From Kluyvera sp047971185 (lineage in GTDB: Bacteria; Pseudomonadota; Gammaproteobacteria; Enterobacterales; Enterobacteriaceae), in contig NZ_JBKDZH010000052.1 of NCBI RefSeq assembly GCF_047971185.1, positions 1 to 64,000 on the forward strand: DNA of 64,000 nt. The letters run 5' to 3'. How positions within the stretch are numbered: position 1 is the first letter of the stretch; each line of letters opens with the position of its first letter. This document shows positions 27,286-36,553 of this stretch, one piece after another. Under the pieces are notes generated by a model, which searched no databases, was not told the DNA's origin, and was given only the letters and a program-made list of their open reading frames with translations. The translations under genes were made by a program, and so were the position numbers.

Positions 27286-28191
27286 TCAGCGGGTACGGTG
27301 GGCCTGAGCCGCACGTTTTTTCAGGCTCACCACCGCCAGCGCGAAAACAATCAGCGCGATACCCGCCGTTTCCAGCAGGTCAGGCCTTTCACCCAGTAAC
27401 CACCAGGAGAACAGCACGCCAAACACCGGCACCGCCAGCGTACTCAGGCTCGCAATGCTGGCCGGCAGGTTGCGCAGCACAAACAGCCACAGGCTCCAGG
27501 CCAGCGCCGTCGCCAGAATGGCGCTGTAGCCCAGCGCCCAGAACACGCCCGGCTGCCAGTCGATCGGCCGCTGCGGCACCAGCAGCGCCACCACGCTCAT
27601 CACCACCGCGGCATACAGCATCTGCCAGCTGGTTAGCGCCAGCAGGTCGAGGCCAGGATGACGCTGATACAGGCGTTTGGCAACGATAGCGCTTGCTCCC
27701 CAGCTCATCCCGGAGAGGATGGCCAGCAGCGCGCTTTTCAGCGAAGTGAAGTCCAGCTGCCACGGCTGCATCACCAGACACAGGCCGACCGCCGCCACGC
27801 CGATTGCCGCATACTGCAGCCGCCGCATCCGCTCGCCGAGAAACAGCGCCGCCATGATCACCACCCAGAACGGCATGGTATAGGTCAGAATCGCCACCTT
27901 CCCGGCCCCGCCGCTCATCAGCGCCCACTGTGCAAGGCCAATCATGCCGCAGGTTTGCAGGAGGGCAATGGCCAGCGTGTAGCCAAACGGCGTGGGGCGT
28001 ATGCCGCGTCCGCGCAGGAGTAGAACGATAAACAGGAGCAGTGCGCCGGAGATGCAGCGTAGCGCGGTAAAGTCGAAGGCGCCGATGTAGAGCGTCACCT
28101 GTTTCATCGCAATCCAGCTGTAGCTCCAGATGAGCGTCAGCACCAGCAGGCCAATAAGCGCCAGCGGATTGCTTTTCCCTTCGGTAGTCAT
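27286..28191 (-). CDS. yijE: EamA-family transporter YijE (cystine/cysteine exporter type)
   Basis: A 301-residue inner-membrane protein with ten likely helices arranged as two EamA repeats (about residues 10-135 and 150-285). The length and sequence agree with E. coli YijE, reported to confer export of cystine. It is on the same strand as katG and metF. In E. coli the order is metF-katG-yijE; here it is metF-yijE-katG. The substrate is assigned by homology only. Confidence 0.88.
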   Translation of the reverse strand: MTTEGKSNPLALIGLLVLTLIWSYSWIAMKQVTLYIGAFDFTALRCISGALLLFIVLLLRGRGIRPTPFGYTLAIALLQTCGMIGLAQWALMSGGAGKVAILTYTMPFWVVIMAALFLGERMRRLQYAAIGVAAVGLCLVMQPWQLDFTSLKSALLAILSGMSWGASAIVAKRLYQRHPGLDLLALTSWQMLYAAVVMSVVALLVPQRPIDWQPGVFWALGYSAILATALAWSLWLFVLRNLPASIASLSTLAVPVFGVLFSWWLLGERPDLLETAGIALIVFALAVVSLKKRAAQAHRTR

Positions 28192-28237
28192 GGTAGGTCC
28201 GTAACGGTGATGTGATGACCATTACTATACTGCGCAA

Positions 28238-28262
28238 AAGCCCTGCATACACAGGGCTTTTC
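28238..28262 (-). terminator. terminator downstream of metF
   Basis: On the minus strand AAGCCCTGTGTATGCAGGGCTTTTG forms a stem-loop with a short T-run, 17 bases after the metF stop and before yijE. Confidence 0.7.
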
Positions 28263-28278
28263 CAGGGAAGGCGGGATA

Positions 28279-29166
28279 TTACGCCGGGCGCACGCCCAGG
28301 GTATGGCAGATGGCGTAGCTCATTTCCGCACGGTTCAGGGTGTAGAAGTGGAAATCTTTTACCCCTTCACGGCTGAGGATTTTCACCATGTCCATGGCGA
28401 TGCTGGCGCCCACCAGCTTGCGGGTTTCCGCGTCGTCGTCCAGCCCTTCAAACATCGTCGACATCCACGCCGGGATGCGCACGTTGGTCATGTCGGCAAA
28501 CTTTTTCGCCTGCTTGAAGTTGGAGACCGGCAGGATCCCCGGAATGATTTCCACGTCGATACCCGCCGAGACGCAGCGGTCGCGAAAGCGCAGGTAGCTT
28601 TCGACGTCGAAGAAGAACTGGGTGATGGCGCGGTTCGCACCGGCATCCACTTTACGTTTCAGGTTCAGCAGGTCGGCCTGGGCGCTTTTCGCTTCCGGAT
28701 GCACTTCCGGGTAGGCGGCGACGGAAATATCAAAATCGGCGACGTCTTTCAGCAGCGTGACCAGGTCGGCGGCGTACATGTCCGGCTTGCCGCTGCCCGG
28801 CGGCAGGTCACCGCGCAGGGCCACAATGTGGCGAATACCGTTGTTCCAGTAATCCTGGGCAATCGCGCGCAGTTCGTCACGGCTGGCGTCGATACAGGTC
28901 AGGTGCGGGACGGCTTCCAGACCGGTGCGGTCTTTAATGCCTTTGATGATACTGTGCGTACGGTCACGTTCGCCGGAGTTGGCGCCGTAGGTCACCGACA
29001 CAAATTTCGGCTTCAGGCTGCTCAGGCGATCGATGGAGTTCCACAGGGTTTGCTCCATTTCACTGGTGCGCGGCGGGAAAAACTCGAAAGAAACGTTAAT
29101 CTGCCCCTGCACTTCGGCCAGACTCTGATTCAGCGCTTCCCGCTGGTTGGCGTGAAAAAAGCTCAT
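28279..29166 (-). CDS. metF: 5,10-methylenetetrahydrofolate reductase
   Basis: FAD enzyme reducing methylene-THF to methyl-THF, the methyl donor for methionine synthase. It has 295 residues (E. coli 296). The TIM-barrel motifs SFEFFPPR at the N terminus (catalytic Glu), VSVTYGANSG, HLTCID and ITQFFFD are visible. MetJ operator repeats lie about 40-75 bases upstream, so methionine represses it. Confidence 0.97.
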   Translation of the reverse strand: MSFFHANQREALNQSLAEVQGQINVSFEFFPPRTSEMEQTLWNSIDRLSSLKPKFVSVTYGANSGERDRTHSIIKGIKDRTGLEAVPHLTCIDASRDELRAIAQDYWNNGIRHIVALRGDLPPGSGKPDMYAADLVTLLKDVADFDISVAAYPEVHPEAKSAQADLLNLKRKVDAGANRAITQFFFDVESYLRFRDRCVSAGIDVEIIPGILPVSNFKQAKKFADMTNVRIPAWMSTMFEGLDDDAETRKLVGASIAMDMVKILSREGVKDFHFYTLNRAEMSYAICHTLGVRPA

Positions 29167-29207
29167 ACCTTACCTCTATCAATCGCGTGTCATTATTGTT
29201 GTGTTGT

Positions 29208-29239
29208 AAACATCTATCCGTTTAGACGTCTGGATGTAA
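29208..29239. promoter_or_regulatory. MetJ operator (met boxes) of metF
   Basis: Four consecutive 8-base units: AAACATCT, ATCCGTTT (weak), AGACGTCT (perfect consensus, 29224-29231) and GGATGTAA. Tandem 8-mers are the binding mode of MetJ dimers with S-adenosylmethionine. Confidence 0.85.
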
Positions 29240-29329
29240 AAATGCCGCAAAAGGAGACGGGCGTCAATAGAAAGATCGGCTTAAAAAGTGAGTAATCTTC
29301 AGCGAAGATGAAAAAAGCTCATCATACGC

Positions 29330-29353
29330 TGCGGCGGGTAACCGCCGCAGCGG
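29330..29353 (-). terminator. stem-loop after the 5'-nucleotidase gene
   Basis: GCTGCGGCGGGTAACCGCCGCAGC is a 10-base-pair stem located six bases past the stop codon at 29360. A T-run (GCTTTTTTC) follows only after a further 10 bases, so it may act as an mRNA 3' stabiliser rather than a strong terminator. Confidence 0.6.
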
Positions 29354-29359
29354 ACCTGC

Positions 29360-30916
29360 TTAGTGCTTCACATCCTTCACGCGCATGCCGTTCAACAGCT
29401 CTTCAGACAGCTGACCGCCAGATTTGAAGTAATCGACTACCGCATTAGAGATATAGTATCCCCCTGACGTATTGCGCGCCTTGCCTTCCGTAAAGGTAGC
29501 AAAACCATCGCCGCCATCGGCCAGGAAGCTGTTGGTCGCGATGTGATAAACCGTCGCATCGTCAATCGGCTTACCGTTAAGGGTTAACACCGTCACCCGC
29601 TGGCCGACAGGTTTACTGCTGTCATACTGCATCTCCAGGCCTTTGGAGACCTGCAACACGCCGTTGCTTAAGCTCGCGCCGTGCTCCATCAGGCGACGAA
29701 TCTGCTTGCCCGTCAGATCCATCGTTGCCAGCTCGTTAGGGAACGGGAAGGTGCTGATAACGCCGCCCATTGTGACCTCCCCCGCCGGAATTTCATTACG
29801 AATGCCGCCAGAGTTGGTCAGGGCTAATTGGGTATCTTTACCCGCCGCGGCCATCAGCGCGTCCGCCGCCAGGTTGCCCAGAGAGGAAGACTCACCGTAG
29901 GCACGGGTCAGCTCTACCGGCGCGCGGACCACCGTTTGCTGCACCACTTTATCGAGCTTTTGATTCCAGCCATCAATCACCTGCTTCGTTTGTGGATCCG
30001 GCTGCCACTCATCGGCAAAAATGGTTTTCAGCTCAAAGTTTTTCACCGTAAAGTCATGCGGTTTTTCTTTGTAATCCAGCACCAGTTTGCCCACGTCAAT
30101 CCCGCCGCTATCGGTGGAGAGAATCAACGTATTCCCCACCTTAATCGGTTCCGGCGTGCCAACGTGAGCATGGCCGGTGATTAAGATATCCAGCCCTTTC
30201 ACCTGGCTGGCGGTCTGGATATCTTTATCCAGCGCGCGACGCACATCGGTACTCCCCTGGCTGGACTGGCGCGCCGGAGTCCCTTCATGAATCAGCGCCA
30301 CGGTAAGATCGACCTTCCCTTTTAGCTCATCAATATAACGTTGCAGCCACTTCACCTCATCGCGAGCTTCAATACCTACGCGCGTCGAGGCAGAAACTGT
30401 GTCGTCGAAAGCAAACACGCCGTGCAGGCCAATCACGCCAATCTTCACGCCGTCTTTTTCAATAATGGTGTACGGCTTATCCCAGAACATTTTGCTGCTG
30501 TTCTGATAGAAAATATTGCCCTGAACAATGGGGAAATTTGCCTGGCTCAGCTGCAGCAGCGTGTTATCCCAGCCGTGATCGAACTCGTGATTCCCCATCG
30601 TGACGGCATCAAACGGCATGGTATTCATAATATCGATGATCGCCTTACCCTTGGTCAGGCTGCTGATGTACGGCCCGGTAAAGTAGTCTCCCGCATCAAA
30701 AAACCACGTCGCTTTATTTTTGGCCTTCTCCTGCTTCACCAGCGTGGTGATATTTGCCCAGCCGCCAATATCTCTTTTGCCATCGGCAATCCACGGTACT
30801 TTGTAAGGCTCTACGTGAGCATGCAGATCGTTGGTGTAGATAATGGTGACATCCTTTGCCGATGCCCAGAACGGCAGGGTAAGCAGAATGCCGGCGGCAA
30901 TAACCTTTAATTTCAT
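29360..30916 (-). CDS. periplasmic 5'-nucleotidase / calcineurin-like phosphoesterase (UshA-related)
   Basis: A 518-residue exported protein. It has a signal peptide to about residue 20 (LLTLPFWASA), a metallophosphatase domain with the two-metal motifs TNDLHAH, DAGDYFTG, GNHEFDHG, ALIHEG and ITGHAHVG, and a 5'-nucleotidase C-terminal substrate domain (about 330-500) with NSGGIRNEIPAG and FLADGGDGFATF. It resembles UshA but is shorter (UshA 550) and E. coli has no such gene at this site, so it is a paralogue whose substrate (nucleotides or other phosphate esters) is unknown. The start ATG follows AGGA. Confidence 0.85.
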   Translation of the reverse strand: MKLKVIAAGILLTLPFWASAKDVTIIYTNDLHAHVEPYKVPWIADGKRDIGGWANITTLVKQEKAKNKATWFFDAGDYFTGPYISSLTKGKAIIDIMNTMPFDAVTMGNHEFDHGWDNTLLQLSQANFPIVQGNIFYQNSSKMFWDKPYTIIEKDGVKIGVIGLHGVFAFDDTVSASTRVGIEARDEVKWLQRYIDELKGKVDLTVALIHEGTPARQSSQGSTDVRRALDKDIQTASQVKGLDILITGHAHVGTPEPIKVGNTLILSTDSGGIDVGKLVLDYKEKPHDFTVKNFELKTIFADEWQPDPQTKQVIDGWNQKLDKVVQQTVVRAPVELTRAYGESSSLGNLAADALMAAAGKDTQLALTNSGGIRNEIPAGEVTMGGVISTFPFPNELATMDLTGKQIRRLMEHGASLSNGVLQVSKGLEMQYDSSKPVGQRVTVLTLNGKPIDDATVYHIATNSFLADGGDGFATFTEGKARNTSGGYYISNAVVDYFKSGGQLSEELLNGMRVKDVKH

Positions 30917-31049
30917 CGTCAATTCCTTTTCGTCATAGGAGGAATCGCTACGTTACGTTCTGAAAGGGTTTTTTATGTGAGAAGCCTCACAACGGGCAGG
31001 GATAAGCGCCGGGCAATATCAACAACCTGCTGAAATCGTTGGTGAGCCC

Positions 31050-31554
31050 ATGACCTCGCCGTTCACAATCAATGCCTGCAAACGTTTGGTTGTCGCAATT
31101 TAGGCCTGGCGGCGTCGCCGGACTGCTGCTGGCCGGACTATCGGCTTGGCTACCCCGCGCTGCACTGTAAAGCGTGCGGCAGCTATCCTCCCCTGTTCAA
31201 CGACGGTGAGTTTGCACGCTGGGCTGCGGCGTGCCTGACGCACACCGCTCGCGAGTACGGTTTTTTTTGCCCTTGCTGTTATCAAAAAGAGACCATTCAT
31301 TACGGGCACAATCCCGGTGGCAGCCAGCGGCTTCAGCACCAGCACTGCAAAAAGGTCTGGACGCCCAAACAGCTGAGGCAGGTGGCCGCGCCAGCGAAAT
31401 AAGCCTGGCGGCCAGCCACCACTTCCTGCGCTGGTTAATGCAGCAACCGGAATGTCAGCACAGCGCCCGCTATTGCGCGCAGCGCGTAACGCAACTGCTA
31501 CAAAACCTGGCAGATAACTATAATACTCAGCGAGTTACGCCGTCTGCGCCATAG
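31050..31554 (+). pseudogene. broken small gene with zinc-ribbon motifs (frameshifted)
   Basis: Three reading frames carry what looks like one protein. MTSPFTINACK starts at 31050. After about 31082 the next frame reads TFGCRNLGLAASPD, then HCKACGSYPPLF, FFCPCCYQKETIHYG and QHCKKVWTPKQ, ending at 31402. A third frame then reads LAASHHFLRWLMQQPECQHSARYC to 31554. The CxxC pairs resemble the zinc ribbon of IS1 InsA-type and related DNA-binding proteins. I do not recognise the intact family. At least two frameshifts, or programmed shifts, are needed. The 3' end overlaps the lysR gene by 20 bases. Confidence 0.55.
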
Positions 31555-32428
31555 TAATCAGCCATTCAAAACGCGGCGCATTTTCTGGCGGTATCACCAG
31601 CCCGCACCGCAGGCACAGCGCCGCCTCCTCAACGGGCCTGAACACCACGCCCTGACGCTGGATGGCGGCGAACGAGGCGGGAAACAGGCTTACCCCGTCA
31701 CCCCGGGCGATGCGCGCCAGCAGCACCTCGTGCTCCAGCGGTTCTTCAATCCGAACGGGCGCGTAGCCCGCACGGTGGAAAATCTCACGCGTAAAGTCGA
31801 AGAAGGCAGGGTTACGCTCGCGCTTAAACCAGAACAGCGGGCGGCTAGCGAGCGCTTGCAGCGTTAATGACGCCTGCGCCGACTCCGGCCACTGTGCCGG
31901 CAAGGCCGCAATCAGCGGCTCCTGGCGATTAAGCGGTATCACGCTTAATCCAGTAGTCTCCAGCGGCAGCGCCACCAGCGCCGCATCAATTTTGCCCCGT
32001 CGCAGCTGGCGCACCAGCTCCGGCGAGCCGTGGCGCACGACATTCAGCGTCTCAACCCGCGCCGCCAGCCGCGTTTCCAGCGGGGTAAAAAAATCCTGCT
32101 CGAAGGCGGTGGTCAGCCCTAAGCGCAGCGATGCGCCTTCGGCCTGCGACAGTTTGCTCAACGCGGCATAGGCGCTGTCCTGCTGCGCCAGCAGCGGGCG
32201 GACAATCGCCAGCACCCGCTGCCCCTCTGGGGTAAGCGTTAACCCTCGGGTATGGCGGACAAACAGCGTGACCCCCAGCCGCTGTTCCAGCTGGCGAATA
32301 TGGCGGCTCAGCGGCGGCTGCGACATAAACAGTCGCTCTGCCGCGCGGCGCACGTTGTTCTCTTCCGCCACCACCGCGAAGTAGCGCAGCAGGCGGATAT
32401 CCAGAGAGTGTAAAGGGGATGTTGTCAT
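31535..32428 (-). CDS. LysR-family transcriptional regulator
   Basis: A 297-residue LTTR: N-terminal winged HTH (about residues 10-70, RRAAERLFMSQPPLSRHIRQLEQRLG) and a substrate domain from about residue 95. It is divergent from a carboxymuconolactone-decarboxylase family gene, the usual layout for an LTTR and its target. A palindrome ATACC-N5-GGTAT overlaps its start codon (32427-32441), with another GGTAT at 32451-32455, consistent with autoregulation. The inducer is unknown. Confidence 0.9.
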   Translation of the reverse strand: MTTSPLHSLDIRLLRYFAVVAEENNVRRAAERLFMSQPPLSRHIRQLEQRLGVTLFVRHTRGLTLTPEGQRVLAIVRPLLAQQDSAYAALSKLSQAEGASLRLGLTTAFEQDFFTPLETRLAARVETLNVVRHGSPELVRQLRRGKIDAALVALPLETTGLSVIPLNRQEPLIAALPAQWPESAQASLTLQALASRPLFWFKRERNPAFFDFTREIFHRAGYAPVRIEEPLEHEVLLARIARGDGVSLFPASFAAIQRQGVVFRPVEEAALCLRCGLVIPPENAPRFEWLITMAQTA

Positions 32429-32515
32429 ACCAAAAAGGTATCACGGAATCGGTATTATCCAAACGGATCCACGCGCTCTATCCTCCCCTCATACGCTAAA
32501 CAACGAGGGCTTATC

Positions 32516-32896
32516 ATGGATTCAGAACGCTATATTACCGGTCAGAAAATGCTGCAACAGGTTGATGGCAAAGGCGGAGACGCCGTCGTGCAGAGCCTGA
32601 AAGAGATCGCACCGGACTTCGCCCGCTATCTGCTGGAATTTCCCTTTGGCGATATTTACGCCCGCCCAGGCTTAGATTTGCGCAGCCGGGAAATCGCCAC
32701 CGTCGCGGCGCTGACCGCCATGGGCAACGCCGCACCGCAGCTGAAAGTGCACATCGCCGCCGCGCTGCACGTGGGCTTAACGCAGGAAGAAATTATTGAA
32801 GTGATTATGCAGATGGCGGTTTACGCGGGATTTCCGGCGGCGCTCAACGGCCTGTTCGCCGCAAAAGAGGTTTTTGCGGCGAACGGCAAGCGCTAG
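32516..32896 (+). CDS. carboxymuconolactone decarboxylase family protein
   Basis: A 126-residue all-helical protein of the CMD family (LRSREIATVAALTAMGNAAPQLKVHIAAALHVGLTQ..., MAVYAGFPAALNGL). It lacks the CxxC of AhpD-type peroxidase partners, so it is more like the PcaC/4-carboxymuconolactone decarboxylase branch or an uncharacterised relative. It has a good GAGG ribosome site. It stands alone without other aromatic-degradation genes, so a pathway role cannot be assigned. Its stop is 14 bases from that of the convergent metL. Confidence 0.85.
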   Translation: MDSERYITGQKMLQQVDGKGGDAVVQSLKEIAPDFARYLLEFPFGDIYARPGLDLRSREIATVAALTAMGNAAPQLKVHIAAALHVGLTQEEIIEVIMQMAVYAGFPAALNGLFAAKEVFAANGKR

Positions 32897-35329
32897 TTAC
32901 AGCAATTGCGCCAGGCGGTTAATGTCCGACTGAATCGCCCCGGCGGTGACGTCACGACCGGCGCCCGGCCCACGGATCACCAGCGGGTTATCGCGATACC
33001 AGCGGCTTTCGATGGCAAAGACGTTATCGCACGGTAGCAGCGAGGCCAGCGGATGTTCCTGACGCACCGCCTCCACACCGACGCGCGCCTTGCCGTTGGC
33101 GTCGAAACGCGCCACGTAGCGCAGCACCAGCCCCATCTCCTGGGCGGCTTCCAGACGCTGCAGCATCTGTTCGTTCAGCTCATCGCCGTTCTCAAAGAAG
33201 TGGTCGATTGAGCCTTCTTCGCAGTGCGCCGGCACCAGCGATTCCACGCGCACCTGATCCGGTTCGATATCGTAACCCGCTTCACGCGCCAGAATCACCA
33301 GCTTACGCATCACGTCTTTACCGGAAAGGTCGACGCGCGGGTCCGGCTCGGTCAGCCCCTGCTGCCAGGCCTGATCGACCAGGTCAGTAAACGGCACGGT
33401 GCCATCAAATTGCAGGAACAGCCACGAGAGCGTACCGGAGAAGATACCGCTGATGGCCAGAATGCTGTCGCCGCTGTCAATCAGGTCGCGCACGGTATGG
33501 TTAACCGGCAGGCCCGCGCCGACGGTGGCGTTATACAGCCAGTGACGGCCCGTTTTCTCGAAGGCGTCGTGGATCTGGCGATATTTGTCGCTGCTGCTGG
33601 CCCCGGCCAGCTTGTTGGCGCTAATGACGTGGAAACCGTGGCTGGCGAAATCGAGATACTGATCGGCCAGCTGCGGGCTGGCGGTGACGTCCAGCACCAC
33701 CAGGTCGTCGTACGGGTGCGCGCGCATCCACAGGAACAGCGACTCTTCGTCCTGTTCAACCGCTTCATCCTCAAAGAAGGCCAGCGCGCGGCTGGCATCC
33801 AGCCCTTCATAGCTCAGCAGGCTGCGGCGGCTGTCCACCACGCCGGCCAGTACAAATTCAAAACCGGTACGCGCCGAAAGCGTAGTCTGCTCGCGGGCAA
33901 ACAATTCCAGCCAGCGGGAACCGATGTTGCCTTTGCCGAACAGCACCAGGCCAATGCGTTTTTCGGCCCGGAAAACAGATTGGTGCAGGCCCTGAATCAG
34001 GCTTTCGGTCGGGCCAGCGCGCAGTACGGCAACGAGGCTGATGCCCTCTTCCGACTGCCAGGTAAATTCAACCGGCTGCCCCTTAAGCTGCTGCCAGAAA
34101 CGGTGGCAGTGCAGCGGGTTACGGGTGACGCCCGCGCCGACCATCGCTACCAGCGCCAGCCCCTGACGCAGGCGCAGTTCGCCCGGCAAACCGGCTTCAT
34201 CCAGCATTTTCAGCGCGCTATCCACCACTTCAGAGGTGTAGCAGAACTGAAGTAAACGGTGATCCGCATGAACGCCTACCGCCAGCGGGCGAATCTGCAC
34301 CCGCTTGAGCAGCTGGTCGATCTCTTTATGCGCCAGCTTAAAGTCCTGGCTGGCAGGGACGCGGAATTCAATCAGGCAGACGTCGTCATGACTGGTGACA
34401 ATGCGCGCGCCGGTACCCGAGGCGAGCACGCGTTCAATACGCGTCGAGCCCTGATCCGGCGTGTAGCTACAGCGCAATTGCAGATCGATATCGCTGCCGG
34501 AAACCGGCTGTAGGGTACGGGCGTGCAGCACCGGGGCGGCGAGACGCGCCAGTTCGCTGGCCTCGTCCAGACGCAGCAGCGGCAGCAGGCAGGCATCTTT
34601 GACTTTACGCGGGTCGGCGCTGTAGACGCCCGCGACGTCGCTCCAGATGGTGACGCGAGAAACGCCCGCCAGCGCGCCAATCTGCGTGGCGGAGTAGTCG
34701 GAACCGTTACGCCCCAGCAGCACGGTTTCGCCCGCATTGTTGCGGCTGATAAAACCGGTCACCACCAGACGTTTACCCGGATGCTGCGCCATCAGCTGTT
34801 GCAGCAGCGGGTACGACAGCCCTTCATCCACCTGCGGCTGCGCGCTGCGTTCAGCACGCAGGAACGCGCGGGCGTCCAGCCAGGCGGCGTCCAGACCCTG
34901 CAGCTTGAGGACTTCCGCCATCAGGCGCGCCGACCACACTTCGCCGTGGCCGACCACTTCCGCATACACCGCGTCGTTGACGCCGTTATCCAGCAGCCCG
35001 GCCAGACGCTCCAGGTCGTGGATAAAATCGGCAATCATGCCGTCGGCAATCTCCGCGGGCAGCAGGCCGCTAATCAGATCGGACTGATAGCGGCGCAGCG
35101 TCTGCTGAACCTGATGCGCAGAGAGGCGATCGGTCTGGCTGAGCTTCAGCCAGTTGATCAGCTGGTTGGTGGTGCTACCGGCGGCGGAAACCACCATCAT
35201 ATCGCCCGGCTGAGAGTACTCCGCCATAATGCCGGCAACACGCAGGTAACACTTCACATCCGCCAGACTACTCCCACCAAATTTATGCAGCTGACGCTCT
35301 TTCGCCCCTGCCTGCGCAATCACACTCAT
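32897..35329 (-). CDS. metL: bifunctional aspartokinase II / homoserine dehydrogenase II
   Basis: Catalyses the first and third steps from aspartate to homoserine for methionine synthesis. It has 810 residues. The N-terminal kinase domain has HKFGGSSLADVKCY and GRNGSDYSATQIGAL, a central ACT-type region follows (about 310-460), and the C-terminal NAD(P) dehydrogenase has LVLFGKGNIGSRW and the SANKLAG/YNATVGAGLPV motifs. It is two bases downstream of metB, so translationally coupled. In this family it is not feedback-inhibited by methionine but repressed by MetJ. Confidence 0.97.
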   Translation of the reverse strand: MSVIAQAGAKERQLHKFGGSSLADVKCYLRVAGIMAEYSQPGDMMVVSAAGSTTNQLINWLKLSQTDRLSAHQVQQTLRRYQSDLISGLLPAEIADGMIADFIHDLERLAGLLDNGVNDAVYAEVVGHGEVWSARLMAEVLKLQGLDAAWLDARAFLRAERSAQPQVDEGLSYPLLQQLMAQHPGKRLVVTGFISRNNAGETVLLGRNGSDYSATQIGALAGVSRVTIWSDVAGVYSADPRKVKDACLLPLLRLDEASELARLAAPVLHARTLQPVSGSDIDLQLRCSYTPDQGSTRIERVLASGTGARIVTSHDDVCLIEFRVPASQDFKLAHKEIDQLLKRVQIRPLAVGVHADHRLLQFCYTSEVVDSALKMLDEAGLPGELRLRQGLALVAMVGAGVTRNPLHCHRFWQQLKGQPVEFTWQSEEGISLVAVLRAGPTESLIQGLHQSVFRAEKRIGLVLFGKGNIGSRWLELFAREQTTLSARTGFEFVLAGVVDSRRSLLSYEGLDASRALAFFEDEAVEQDEESLFLWMRAHPYDDLVVLDVTASPQLADQYLDFASHGFHVISANKLAGASSSDKYRQIHDAFEKTGRHWLYNATVGAGLPVNHTVRDLIDSGDSILAISGIFSGTLSWLFLQFDGTVPFTDLVDQAWQQGLTEPDPRVDLSGKDVMRKLVILAREAGYDIEPDQVRVESLVPAHCEEGSIDHFFENGDELNEQMLQRLEAAQEMGLVLRYVARFDANGKARVGVEAVRQEHPLASLLPCDNVFAIESRWYRDNPLVIRGPGAGRDVTAGAIQSDINRLAQLL

Positions 35330-35331
35330 AT

Positions 35332-36492
35332 TTACCCCTGTGCTGCGATCCGGAATCCATTTTCCAGATCGGCAATTAAGTCTTCGCTATCTTCAATACC
35401 GGTTGAGATACGCAGCAGCGTCTCAGAGATCCCCGCGGCGGCGCGCGCTTCCGGCGCCATGCCCGCGTGGGTCATGGTCGCCGCGTGAGAGATCAGGCTC
35501 TCTACCCCGCCCAGCGATTCCGCGAGGGTGAACAGCGACAGCCCGCTCAGGAAGCGGCGCAGCGTTTGCTCGTCACCGTCCAGCTCGAAGCTCAGCATCG
35601 CGCCAAACCCTTTCTGCTGGCGGGCGGCAATTTCGTGGCCCTGGTTTTCCGGCAGAGAAGGATGATACAGCTTTTTCACCAGCGGTTGGGTTTTCAGGAA
35701 GTCAACAATCGCATACGCGTTGCGCTGCGCCACTTCCATACGCGGGGAAAGCGTACGCAGGCCGCGCAGCAGCAGGTAGCTGTCGAACGCGCTGCCGGTG
35801 ACGCCGATATTATTCGCCCACCACGCCAGTTCGGTGACGGTATCCGGGTCTTTGGCAATCACCACGCCCGCCACCACGTCAGAGTGGCCGTTCAGGTATT
35901 TGGTGCAGGAGTGCAGCACCAGATCGGCGCCCAGCGCCAGCGGGTTTTGCAGCGCCGGGCTGAGGAAGGTGTTATCCACCACGCTCACCGCGCCGGCTTC
36001 ACGCGCCAGCTGGCATATTTTCGCGATATCGACCACGCGCAGCAGCGGGTTGCTCGGGCTTTCGACCAGCACCAGCTTCGGTTTTTCCGCCAGCGCCGCT
36101 TTTAAGGCTTCATCATTGCCCTGATCGACAAACAGCACGCGATAGCAGCCGCGTTTCGCCAGGCTATCAAACAGACGGTAGCTGCCGCCATAGCAGTCGT
36201 GCGGCGCGACCAACACGTCGCCCGGCTTGAGGAAAACGGTGGTCACCAGGTGAATCGCCGACATGCCCGTATTGGTCAGGACCGCGCCCGCGCCGCCTTC
36301 CAGTTCCGCCAGCGCCCGCTGCACCACGTCACGCGTCGGGTTACCGCGACGAGAGTAGTCATGCGCACGCGGTTCGTTAAAACCGGTAAAGTTATAGGTA
36401 CTGGAAAGATGAATTGGCGGGACAACACAACCATACTGCTCGTCGTCATTTAATCCGCTACGCACTGCGATGGTGGCCTGTTTACGGGTCAT
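35332..36492 (-). CDS. metB: cystathionine gamma-synthase
   Basis: PLP enzyme joining O-succinylhomoserine and cysteine to cystathionine. It has 386 residues; the Schiff-base lysine is in HSCTKYLNGHSDVVAG (near residue 198), and the YSRRGNPTRDVVQRALAELEGG and ISTGIEDSEDLIADL motifs are present. First gene of metBL, divergent from metJ across tandem met boxes. Confidence 0.97.
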   Translation of the reverse strand: MTRKQATIAVRSGLNDDEQYGCVVPPIHLSSTYNFTGFNEPRAHDYSRRGNPTRDVVQRALAELEGGAGAVLTNTGMSAIHLVTTVFLKPGDVLVAPHDCYGGSYRLFDSLAKRGCYRVLFVDQGNDEALKAALAEKPKLVLVESPSNPLLRVVDIAKICQLAREAGAVSVVDNTFLSPALQNPLALGADLVLHSCTKYLNGHSDVVAGVVIAKDPDTVTELAWWANNIGVTGSAFDSYLLLRGLRTLSPRMEVAQRNAYAIVDFLKTQPLVKKLYHPSLPENQGHEIAARQQKGFGAMLSFELDGDEQTLRRFLSGLSLFTLAESLGGVESLISHAATMTHAGMAPEARAAAGISETLLRISTGIEDSEDLIADLENGFRIAAQG

Positions 36493-36553
36493 GAGGATTC
36501 GTTCCTGGCAAGGTCTGTGAAAAGTCAGACCCCAGAGTAAACATTGTTGCCAT

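Noticed and set aside
31100..31345. An 81-codon minus-strand frame
   Set aside because: It is antisense to the zinc-ribbon pseudogene, begins at a weak start and has an Ala/Arg-rich shadow-like composition.
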